DNA of 64,000 nucleotides from contig NZ_JANAVF010000005.1 in assembly GCF_024213195.1 (NCBI RefSeq), positions 124,001 through 188,000 on the forward strand, in the 5' to 3' direction. Positions 17,533 to 25,664 of this stretch are shown here, piece by piece. The stretch is from Streptomyces sp. TBY4 (GTDB lineage: Bacteria > Actinomycetota > Actinomycetes > Streptomycetales > Streptomycetaceae). The notes beneath the pieces are model-generated. The model did no database searches, was not told where the DNA came from, and saw only the letters and a list, made by a program, of their open reading frames with translations. The stretch's first letter is position 1. Every line of letters begins with the position of its first letter. Made by a program: the position numbers and the translations under genes.

Positions 17533-20046
17533 CTACGTGCCGCCCTCGGAGTCGGTGACCTGGACGCTGCGGGTGCCGCCCGCGGAGTCCTTGTCGCCGT
17601 CCATGCCCTGGAGGTACGTGTAGTCGATCCGGGTCTTCGGGCCGGTCTCGCCGCCGTTGGTGACCTTGACCTTGCCGTAGCCCTGCCAGCCGCCCCAGGT
17701 GAGGTACTTGTCCTCGGTCATGCCGTCGGGCTCGGCCTTACGCCACGCCGCCGGACCCTGGTAGTCGTAGTAGGTGACCGAGTCGGGGGCTCCGCCGGTC
17801 CGGTCGGTCTCGATGACCTGCGTGACGACGTACTTGTGGAACCAGTCGGTGATCGGGTCGAGGAACCCGGGCGGGGACCAGACGACCGGATAGCAGCGCT
17901 TGGTGGACTCGCCCGGCTTGGGCAGGGCGGCCTTGGTGCACTCCTCCGGGGAGTAGGTGACGTCCAGCTGGGCGCCGGTCTCGCTCAGTACGGTGGCGAG
18001 GCGGAAGCGGTGGAAGGCGGCGATGCTCTCGTCCGTGCTGTCCACGCGGTTCTTCAGCTGGGTGCCGAAGAGTTCGACCGAGGGGACCTTGGCGGTGCCG
18101 CCCCTGCGGCCCTCGTGGTCGATCTTGTTCAGCCACAGGGTCTTGGACTGGTCGCCGTTGTCGGTGAACAGGTGCGTGAACGTCCAGGCCTCGACGTCGT
18201 CGTAGGCGGTGGCGTCCTTGCGAATCTGCGTGGTGACGCCGGTCAGCCGCTGGCGGGTCCAGAAGGACGCAGCGACCTGGCTCGAACCGCACTTGGTGCT
18301 CGGCGCGCAGTACCGGTCCATCGGCACGTCCGGCCAGTGGGCGGCGTTCGCCGTCTTGAAGTCGGCCGGGAGGCACTTGAAGGTCTCCGTCGGCAGGCAG
18401 CGCTCCTGCGTCGTGAACACGACGCGGGCCGGGGCCTTGGCGGAGTAGACGGTGGCCTCGCGCTGACCGTAGTCGATGCGCTTGAGCCAGCCGCCGGCCG
18501 TGTACGGGGTGCCGTTGACGTCGGTCTTGCCGTTCAGGGCGTAGTGGTTCGTCTCCTTGCCGTAGAAGTACGACATGACGTTGCCCTGGGCGTCCTTGAC
18601 GTAGTCCAGGTTCCAGCGCCAGGCCTGCTGGCAGGAGGCGTTCGCGAAGGTGGCGTTGTAGCAGGGCTCGCCCGTGTTGTTGCCGAAGACGGGGGCGGTC
18701 CAGACGGAGTCGGTCACCTCGTTTCCGGTGGCCCAGCCCGGCAGACGGTTCTTGCCGAAGTAGTACTCGGTGCCGTCGGTCGTGGTGATCTTCCAGTGCT
18801 CACCGTTGTTGTCGCCGTTCACGGCGCCGGTGAGCTGCTCGACCTTGGAGCCGTCGTCGGACGCGAACCGCCACTTGCCGTCGGTGTCGTCCTTGACGAG
18901 CTCGGTGGCCGAGCCGTTGAGCATCACGGTGGCGTTGTCGAAGGCCCAGCACTGCTCCGCAGAGCCGGTCTGGCCGTCCTTCGCGCAGGGCTTGTAGTTG
19001 CGCGTGACGTAGCCCGACTCGTACGAGAAGCCCTCGCCCAGCCAGGAGCCCTGGTTGTTGGTGTCCGAGGTGCGGCCGTCCGCGGACTGCGAGGAGTAGC
19101 CGAGGCCGACCGTCGGGACGAGCCCGCCGGGGACGGGAGGCGTGCGCAGCGGGTACGACCAGGAGAAGCCGCCCGAGGAGTTCGAGACGTTCCACTTCGC
19201 CGACGGGGCGAGCGGGGTGGCCGCGTAGTTGCCCTGCGAGGACGAGTCTCCGGCGGCGAGGGCCACCATCGAACCGCCCGAGGACGGGCCGGCCGCCATC
19301 GTGGACATGCCCGCCGCGCGCGCCGGAGCGGTCACATCGGCCGAGACGGTCTTGGTCTTGGCGTTGTTGACCGTCTTCAGGGGCTTGGGGAGTTCGGGGC
19401 AGGCCGCGGTACCCGGCTGCGCGACCGCCGCACAGGCCGGCAGCTCGACCAGGGTCAGGCGGGAGCCGTAGCCGCCGCCGAAGCCGTCGGCGAACGCCGA
19501 GTAGTCGACGTTCAGCCGGACCCGGCCGCTGTCCCCGGCGCCGTCGGCGCGCTGGACCCGCAGCAGGGCGCCGGCGCCGAGCGCGGTGGCGCGCTCCGGC
19601 GCGAGGACGTCGACCTGGACCTTGCCGGGGCTCTTCGCCCCGCCGACCGCCGCGGAGCGGAAGGAGGTGGCCGGCGCCTTCGGCGCGGCCTCCTGCGGGG
19701 TCGTGACGGTGACGGGCAGCCCGCCGACCTTCACCTGGGCGGCCGGGGCGGCGGACCCGGTCGCCGGGACGGCGACCTCGGCGGTGCCGCCGACCGGCCA
19801 GACCGGCTTGTCCAGCTTCTGGACCGCCGACTTGGCGGTCTGGTTCGCGGGACGGGGCTTGGACTTGCCCTTGGTTCCCTTGACGGGGTCCCCGAAGTCC
19901 TGGACGCCGGGCTTCTTGGTGCCTCCGGGGGCGGCCTCCAGGGCCTGGACCGAGGAGGCTGACAGAGCCAGGCTCAAACCTATGACGACGGAGCTCAGCG
20001 CCCGTCGTGAGATGCGCCGATTGAGCAATCGGCCGCGTAGAGACAT
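17533..20046 (-). CDS. RHS/YD-repeat protein, secreted N-terminal part ending at an internal TAG
   Basis: An 837-codon open stretch that would secrete a fragment of an RHS protein. The ATG at 20046 follows GGAG at 9 bases. A signal peptide is clear: basic MSLRGRLLNRRISRRAL, a hydrophobic core VVIGLSLALSASS, then an Ala-rich cleavage zone near residue 37. Then come a Pro/Lys-rich linker, an N-terminal beta-rich region (GGFSWSYPLRTPPVPGGLVP, typical of the SpvB/RHS start of actinobacterial proteins), and the first YD-rich segments. It stops at TAG 17533-17535 in a region where TDH and GHELET follow directly in frame, so the stop is internal to the normal gene. A single base change (TAC to TAG) would explain it. 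Confidence 0.8.
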   Translation of the reverse strand: MSLRGRLLNRRISRRALSSVVIGLSLALSASSVQALEAAPGGTKKPGVQDFGDPVKGTKGKSKPRPANQTAKSAVQKLDKPVWPVGGTAEVAVPATGSAAPAAQVKVGGLPVTVTTPQEAAPKAPATSFRSAAVGGAKSPGKVQVDVLAPERATALGAGALLRVQRADGAGDSGRVRLNVDYSAFADGFGGGYGSRLTLVELPACAAVAQPGTAACPELPKPLKTVNNAKTKTVSADVTAPARAAGMSTMAAGPSSGGSMVALAAGDSSSQGNYAATPLAPSAKWNVSNSSGGFSWSYPLRTPPVPGGLVPTVGLGYSSQSADGRTSDTNNQGSWLGEGFSYESGYVTRNYKPCAKDGQTGSAEQCWAFDNATVMLNGSATELVKDDTDGKWRFASDDGSKVEQLTGAVNGDNNGEHWKITTTDGTEYYFGKNRLPGWATGNEVTDSVWTAPVFGNNTGEPCYNATFANASCQQAWRWNLDYVKDAQGNVMSYFYGKETNHYALNGKTDVNGTPYTAGGWLKRIDYGQREATVYSAKAPARVVFTTQERCLPTETFKCLPADFKTANAAHWPDVPMDRYCAPSTKCGSSQVAASFWTRQRLTGVTTQIRKDATAYDDVEAWTFTHLFTDNGDQSKTLWLNKIDHEGRRGGTAKVPSVELFGTQLKNRVDSTDESIAAFHRFRLATVLSETGAQLDVTYSPEECTKAALPKPGESTKRCYPVVWSPPGFLDPITDWFHKYVVTQVIETDRTGGAPDSVTYYDYQGPAAWRKAEPDGMTEDKYLTWGGWQGYGKVKVTNGGETGPKTRIDYTYLQGMDGDKDSAGGTRSVQVTDSEGGT

Positions 20047-20096
20047 CAGTGAACTCCACAGAGAGAGCGGGAAGGTGGTGCGTGGTGGTGCGTGGG

Positions 20097-20140
20097 CCGA
20101 CAGGCCTGCCCGCGCCCGGTGGGGCGGGCAGGCCTGTCGG
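20097..20140 (-). terminator. Strong hairpin between lamG and rhs genes
   Basis: Perfect 16-bp inverted repeat (20097-20112 and 20125-20140) with a 12-base loop in the 112-bp gap between the LamG and RHS genes. No T-tract. It could attenuate RHS transcription relative to LamG or stabilise the upstream mRNA 3' end. Confidence 0.65.
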
Positions 20141-20158
20141 AAGGGGAACTGACAGGGG

Positions 20159-23100
20159 TCAGCGGTCCGTCAGCTCGGCGACGTTCGCGAGCTGGATGAC
20201 GCCCTGGCCGTCCACGGCGCCGTTGTACGCGCGGACCTCGTCGATGGAGCCGGCGAAGTACTCGGGGCTGCCGAGGGACGAACGGCCCACCTGGAGCCCG
20301 CCGGTGGCGGCCCACAGGGTGTTGTCCGTGCCGCTCGCCGAGGCCGCGAGCTGGCCCTCCACGTAGAGCTTGATCTGGCTCGCGAAGGCGTCGTAGACCA
20401 CGGCAAGGTGCTGGCCGGCGGGGTTGTTGTCCGGCAGGGACTGGTCGTCGGAGAGGACCTTCTTCGTGGCGGTCGTCGTGTCCGCGCCCGCCACCACCAG
20501 CTCCCAGCGCTTGCTGGTCGCCTGGTAGCGGACCTGCACCCGGTTCGCGTTCTTGCCGGGCAGCGAGAAGACCGTCTGCGACGTGGGGGAATCCTTCACG
20601 CTCAGCTGCACCCTCGCCGAGAGCGTGAAGCTCGTGGCTCCGGTGACGGGCGCCGTAGCCGCCGAGACGTAGTCCCCGTTGCCGTCGAGGTTCAGGTGAC
20701 CCGTTCCGACCATGGCCGGAGGGGCTTCACTGAAGGGGTCGGGGTCCTGGACGTAGACGGCCGCGTTGCCCGCCAGGGTCAGCCCCTGGCCGCCCGCGAT
20801 CTCCGGAGAGACGCCCGACTGGGCCGCGTTGAGCTGCCAGTAGCCCTTGCGCTCCGGCTTGATCTTGATCAACTCGGAGAGCTGGCCCGGTGCGAGGATC
20901 CGGTCGAACACGCGGACCTTGGCCAGGTCGCCCTCGAAGGCGTTCTCGTAGCCGGTCTTGGCAAGCTGACGGCCGATCTGGAACGGGCCGAAGGAGCTCC
21001 ACGGGGCGCGGCGCTGGACCTCGCCCTTCAGCTCGGTGCCGACGTACAGCTGCTGCTTGCCGGTGCTGCTGTCGTAGACGCCGGTCAGCAGGACCCACTG
21101 GTCCTTGACCGGGGTGACCCCGGTGGCCAGGGCCTTCCACTCGCCGAGCGCCTCGACGTCGGAGGAGGGGGTGGTGAACTGCCAGGTCTTGGCGACCGCG
21201 TCGTAGCCGAGGACGAAGCCGGGCACGCCGACGCCGTCCTGGCTGACCGCCGTCAGGCTCCGGCCGAGGTTGGACGGCTTGACCCAGGCGCTGACGCTGA
21301 AGCTCTTCGCGGTGTCGAGGACGGAGCTGTTCGCCTCCGCGTAGGCGTTGGCCGTCCCGTCGAAGCGGGCGGCTGGCTCGACCTTGCCACCCGGGCCGTC
21401 GACTCCGAGGAGGACGCCCGAACCGTAGGAAGCGGGGAACTTGTCCTCCTCGTCCTTGGCCACGTTGCCCTGCTTGTCCGAGAGGTTCCACTGCGCGGCG
21501 ACGGGAGCGCCCGCCGACACGTAGAAGTTGTAGCGCGCGCGGGCGCTCGCGCGTCCGGCACGGTCGTACGCCTGGACGTCGACCCAGCGCGGGCCCGGCC
21601 CGGTCGGGGTCCAGCTCACCGTGGCCGGTCCACCCGCGGTGGTGTTGGACACCTTCCTTTCGGACTCGCCGGTGAAGGTGTACCGGTACTCGACCACGTC
21701 CGTGTCGGGCACGTTGTCGTTCGGGTTCGGGGAGAAGGTGAAGGAGCCCGGAACGCCCACGCCGTCGTGGTAGGTGCTGTCGGACGGGTACTGCGCGGAC
21801 CCCACGTTCGGCGCCCCCGGAGACGTCTTGTCGATGACGAACTCGCAGAAGCCGCTCTCCGGCCCCCAGCCGTCACCGTCGTACGTGGCGACGCTCCAGG
21901 TGGTGATGCCCTCGGGGAGGGTTGTCCTCGCGTCGTGGCTGAACCGGGTCGTGGACGTGGGTGCCTTGAACGGCGTGGTGTATTGGTACTCCTTGCCGAC
22001 GCCGCCCTCGATGTACCTCACCGTGAAGCGGACGGCGACCTGGTCGGTCTGGCCGCCGGCGTGGTCCTTGTCGTTGGCTATCGCCTCCAGTCGGGGCGCG
22101 GAGTCCACGACCGGGCGTCCCGCCCCGACCACGCACGCGCCACCGGGGTTGGAGCTCATCTGCGCGGCCTGGATCTTGCCGGGCAGGTTGTTGTAGTCCA
22201 TGGACAGGTAGGCGTTGCCGCAGACCCGCTTCCAGCCGGGGAAGTCACTCTCGTCCTGGGCCTTCAGACCCAGGATCATCGAGTCCCAGTCGTTGTTCAG
22301 AGCGGAGCGGATGTCGTTGGCGAGCGCGCCGTTCGCGGCCGACTTGAAGTGGAGGTTGGCCTGGGAGCCGCAGCTGGTGGGCTGGATCTTCTCGTTGACC
22401 GTTCCCAGGTGCGTCGACCAGACGCTTGCGGAGTTGCTCCAGTTGCTGCCCGCGACCACGCGGGAGTCCTTGTTGCCGACCCGGTAGAGCTGGATCGGTT
22501 CCGCCTTCGCGTCGGCCCAGTACACGTGCTCCACGCGGGCACTGAAGGTGGCGCCGAGGATCTGCTTGCCCTTGTAGAAGGACAGCGGCATCTGGTACAT
22601 CACGCGGCGCACGCCGACGCCGTCGCACGACTTGGCGCTGTAGTTCGTCGGGCACTTGCCCACGCCCGCGCTGCCGGAGTACTCGTGCTCGCCCACGGTG
22701 GGCTTGCCCGACATCACCGCCGTCCAGGTGGAGCGGTAGAGCGTGCGGTTGATGGGGTCGATGACGACCGGGAAGACGGTGGCGCCGTCCGTCAGCAGGT
22801 TCTGGTCCGGGACCAGGGTCAGCTTGTCCTTGGACAGCTCGACGCCCATGGCCGCGGCCTTGCCGCCGCCACCGGGGCCCGACAGGGCCGGCTGGGGTGC
22901 CGCGGGTGCCTGGGCCGCGGACTTCGCCGCGGGGGCATCGGCGCGCGCCGACGCGAGGGAGTCCGCGACGGCCTTCGGGCCCTTCTTGCGGGCCGCCTCT
23001 TCCACGACCGAGGCCGAGTCCCACATGGTGGCCCGGCCCGACTGGAAGACCGTGCCGCCGACCGTGCTGTCCTCGGCGTTGAGCGCTCCCGTCGCGTCCT

Positions 23101-23773
23101 TCTTGTACGTGACCCCCTTGGTGCTCAGGCCCATGTCGAGGCGCTTCAGGCGCGGGTCCGCGGCGGCCTCCCTGGTCTTGACGACCAGCAGGTGGCCGAA
23201 GCCGTTCGACTCCGCCCTGACCTTGAGGTCGACGCCGGGCAGGGCGTCGGTGTAGGTCGCGGTGTCACCGTCGAGGACGGGCGCGCTCAGCTTGCCGTAG
23301 GGCCAGGTCAGCGCCATCTCGTGGGTGCCGCGGCGCAGGGTGACGAAGGGCTTGCCGGCCTCGCCGCCCGAGAAGACGAGGCCCACCGTGGTCGCCTTGG
23401 GGGCGACGGAGCCGTCCGGGCGCCGGACCAGGTTCTTGTCGACGTCGACCCAGGCACCTCCCTTGATGGCATGGACCGGCTCGGTGTACTCGCGGGCCGT
23501 GAACGTGCCGTCGGGCGCGGCGAGGATCGCACGGGTCTCCGTGCGCATGCCGAGCACCTCGACCTGCTTGCCGCTCTTGCGGGCGGCCGCCAGGGCCTCC
23601 GACTCGGTCTGCACCGGAGTGCCCGCGGCGACCGGCTCGGGGGCCCGGGTCTCCGGGGTGACGGCGGATTCCAGGCCGAGTCCGGTGACGGCCACGGCCG
23701 CGGCCGTGACGGCGGCCAGCACGGCCCGCCGCAGGACGGTGCTGCTGAGGCCGGATGTCTGGTTCGGCATCAT
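20159..23773 (-). CDS. Secreted LamG-domain protein of the RHS locus
   Basis: A 1204-aa exported protein. A signal peptide spans about residues 1-37 (LRRAVLAAVTAAAVAVTGLG). A long beta-rich region follows, including DNA-sequence-repeat-like blocks around PTVGEHEYSGSAGVGKC, then Ig/fibronectin-like segments (PGPRWVDVQAYDRAG). Two concanavalin/LamG domains fill the last third: FDGTANAYAEANSSVLDTAK to FEGDLAKVRVFDRIL, and LDGNGDYVSAATAP to FAGSIDEVRAYNGAV. Such LamG proteins commonly sit next to RHS toxins in Streptomyces and may bind glycans or aid presentation (inference). ATGATG starts at 23773 and overlaps the stop of the FG-GAP gene (ATGA). The gene is intact, unlike both neighbours. Confidence 0.82.
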   Translation of the reverse strand: MMPNQTSGLSSTVLRRAVLAAVTAAAVAVTGLGLESAVTPETRAPEPVAAGTPVQTESEALAAARKSGKQVEVLGMRTETRAILAAPDGTFTAREYTEPVHAIKGGAWVDVDKNLVRRPDGSVAPKATTVGLVFSGGEAGKPFVTLRRGTHEMALTWPYGKLSAPVLDGDTATYTDALPGVDLKVRAESNGFGHLLVVKTREAAADPRLKRLDMGLSTKGVTYKKDATGALNAEDSTVGGTVFQSGRATMWDSASVVEEAARKKGPKAVADSLASARADAPAAKSAAQAPAAPQPALSGPGGGGKAAAMGVELSKDKLTLVPDQNLLTDGATVFPVVIDPINRTLYRSTWTAVMSGKPTVGEHEYSGSAGVGKCPTNYSAKSCDGVGVRRVMYQMPLSFYKGKQILGATFSARVEHVYWADAKAEPIQLYRVGNKDSRVVAGSNWSNSASVWSTHLGTVNEKIQPTSCGSQANLHFKSAANGALANDIRSALNNDWDSMILGLKAQDESDFPGWKRVCGNAYLSMDYNNLPGKIQAAQMSSNPGGACVVGAGRPVVDSAPRLEAIANDKDHAGGQTDQVAVRFTVRYIEGGVGKEYQYTTPFKAPTSTTRFSHDARTTLPEGITTWSVATYDGDGWGPESGFCEFVIDKTSPGAPNVGSAQYPSDSTYHDGVGVPGSFTFSPNPNDNVPDTDVVEYRYTFTGESERKVSNTTAGGPATVSWTPTGPGPRWVDVQAYDRAGRASARARYNFYVSAGAPVAAQWNLSDKQGNVAKDEEDKFPASYGSGVLLGVDGPGGKVEPAARFDGTANAYAEANSSVLDTAKSFSVSAWVKPSNLGRSLTAVSQDGVGVPGFVLGYDAVAKTWQFTTPSSDVEALGEWKALATGVTPVKDQWVLLTGVYDSSTGKQQLYVGTELKGEVQRRAPWSSFGPFQIGRQLAKTGYENAFEGDLAKVRVFDRILAPGQLSELIKIKPERKGYWQLNAAQSGVSPEIAGGQGLTLAGNAAVYVQDPDPFSEAPPAMVGTGHLNLDGNGDYVSAATAPVTGATSFTLSARVQLSVKDSPTSQTVFSLPGKNANRVQVRYQATSKRWELVVAGADTTTATKKVLSDDQSLPDNNPAGQHLAVVYDAFASQIKLYVEGQLAASASGTDNTLWAATGGLQVGRSSLGSPEYFAGSIDEVRAYNGAVDGQGVIQLANVAELTDR

Positions 23774-25333
23774 CGGACCGCCGTTCCGAAGGTGACGGCG
23801 TCGGCCGGGATGCTGCCCTCGCCGGGCTTGAAGGTCTGGGTGGGCGCCCCGGACGAGGTGACGTTGTGCGGGTAGAGGTAGACGGCGCGGGCTGCGGCGG
23901 AGCCGTAGGGGGCGCCGACGTAGAAGCCTGCGGGGCCGGCGGCGATGCTCAGGCCGACGTACATGCGGGGCTCGTCCAAGGGCATTCCGGCGCCCGGGGC
24001 GATCAGCACGTCGCTGGTGCCCGGGGAGCCGATGAGGGGCATGATCTGCACCTGACCGCGGTCGGCGACGCCGTTGGAGCCGTCCTCTCCGGGGACTCCG
24101 ATCGCCATGCGGGTCTCGGTGGGCGTACTGACGTCGTTCACCGCGGTGTTGACGGCGGCGACGCGCTGACCGAAGTGGTCACCCGGCTCGCTCACGCTCA
24201 GCACGTTCGTGGAGTTCTGGTCGATCCAGCCGGTCTGCGTGTAGGCACCGGCCGCGTCGAGGCGGAACACCTGCACGGCGCCGGCATCGGTGATCGTGCC
24301 CAGGTCCTCACCGGGGATGCCGACCACCAGGAGCGACTCCGTGGTGCTGGTCGCGCCCGCCTCACGGTGGGGCACGGCGGCGAGCGACGTGGCGAACCCG
24401 TCGCCGGCCTGGCTGGCATTGCCGACGTTCGGCGTGTTCTGCGTGATCACGCTCAGCGGCTTCGGCACGCCGGAGACCAGCGTGTGGCTGAAGATCGTCA
24501 CCGACCCGGCGTCCGCGAGGGTGCCCTCGGACTCACCGGGGGCGCCGACGGCGAGGTGCGTGGGAGTGGCCGCGAGCGAGGTGCCGAAGCGGTCGTAGGA
24601 CTCCGCGGTGTCCGGGACCTCTCCCGCCTTCGCGTCGTCCTGGTCGATGCCGGCGGAGGTCACGGTGGTCGCACCGGAGAAGTAGATGACGCTGCCCGCA
24701 TCGATCGCCGCGCCGCGGTCCTCGCCCGGAACCCCTACGGCGAGGAAGGGCACACCGGTCGAGGACTTTCCGGCCGCGAGGGAGTAACCCATCAAGTCCT
24801 GCGGCTCGGAGGTGGCTCCGGTCAGCGGAGCGGCACCCTGGTGGTAGTTGGCCGTGGCCTTGCCCGCGCCGAGACCGGTGGCGGAACCGTAGACCACGAG
24901 CACCCGCCCGACGTCCACGACGGTGCCGTTGTCCTCGTACGGGGAACCGATCGCCAGGTCGCTGCATCCGTCGAGGTCGGCGTCGTAGACGGCCAGCGCG
25001 TGGCCGAACTGGTCGCCCGCCTCGGACGTGCCGCCCTTCGCGGCCTCCTGGGTCAGCTCCAGGACCCCTTTGCCGCCGCCGTACACGATGTGCACGATTC
25101 CGGTCTTGGTCACACCGTTGACGGTCGCGCCCGGATCGGCGATCGCCGTGTCCCGGATGCCGTCGCCGTTGAAGTCCGACTCGGCCCCGGCCGGTAGCCG
25201 CCACCGCCGGACCGGCGAAGGGGGCGGAGCCCACCGTCAGGGTGAAAGCGAGGGCCGTGGCCGACAGGACCAGTGACCCCCTGGCGGCATACCGCCTGAT
25301 CGCGCCGCGTGGCGCGAAGGGTGTTGTGTTCAC
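23770..25333 (-). pseudogene. FG-GAP/VCBS repeat secreted protein with a one-base frameshift
   Basis: First gene of the toxin locus. The GTG at 25333 encodes a signal peptide (RGSLVLSATALAFTLTVGSA, ending in a PAVAA cleavage zone). Just after it the frame slips: mature FG-GAP repeats (SDFNGDGIRDTAIADPGA, YDADLDGCSDLAIGSPYED, and about five more) lie in another frame. The junction is near 25185-25200; removing one base, for instance the A at 25196, joins PAVAA to PAGAESDFNGDG and restores a 520-aa protein. FG-GAP repeats form a calcium-binding beta-propeller outside the cell. The first in-frame start after the slip (about 25113) would lack a signal peptide. The gene overlaps the LamG gene by 4 bases. 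It may be a true mutation or a sequencing error. Confidence 0.75.
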
Positions 25334-25607
25334 GTAAGCGTTCCGTCTTCGTCGATTTTCAGGGTGCCGAGGCGGCCGCCGAAAACCAGGACGGAGTATC
25401 AGAGCGTGAAGACGTGCAAACAGAGCGACCTCAGGGCGCGGTCATACCCGCGCAGGTCGCGCAATCCCCCCACTCGTCAAAGGCCCCCCCCATGACAAGC
25501 CGCTGAACAGCGTGGGAACACGTTCCCTTGTTCACCTATTGCAAACAAGAGGCGAAGTCCGACATCTGACGATGTAGCAAATAACGGAATGATCACGCAA
25601 ACGGAAG
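25334..25607. promoter_or_regulatory. Upstream region of the toxin locus (no gene)
   Basis: About 270 bases between the FG-GAP start and the rne terminator without a convincing gene. It is notably AT-richer than its surroundings, especially 25525-25600, and holds the palindrome at 25514-25527. The leftward promoter of the FG-GAP/LamG/RHS operon should lie here, but I see no clear -35/-10 pair. Confidence 0.45.
25514..25527. promoter_or_regulatory. Operator-like palindrome GGGAACACGTTCCC
   Basis: Perfect 14-base palindrome, with AACA/TGTT-like flanks extending the symmetry. It lies about 180 bases upstream of the toxin locus start. It looks like a dimeric repressor site; the regulator is unknown. 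Confidence 0.4.
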
Positions 25608-25644
25608 AGCCCCGCCCCGGCACCAGAAGTGCCGGGGCGGGGCT
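25608..25644 (-). terminator. Intrinsic terminator of the rne gene
   Basis: Perfect 16-bp inverted repeat (25608-25623 and 25629-25644) with loop CAGAA, 20 bases beyond the rne stop. Confidence 0.85.
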
Positions 25645-25664
25645 GATCAAGCGGAACCGCCAGG

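Noticed and set aside
13894..19962. 2022-codon plus-strand open frame opposite the RHS gene
   Set aside because: Arg/Val/Gly-rich with no motifs; the minus strand has signal peptide, RHS repeats and Hint domain.
20408..23875. 1155-codon plus-strand open frame opposite the LamG gene
   Set aside because: Same shadow character; the LamG frame has signal peptide and LamG domains.
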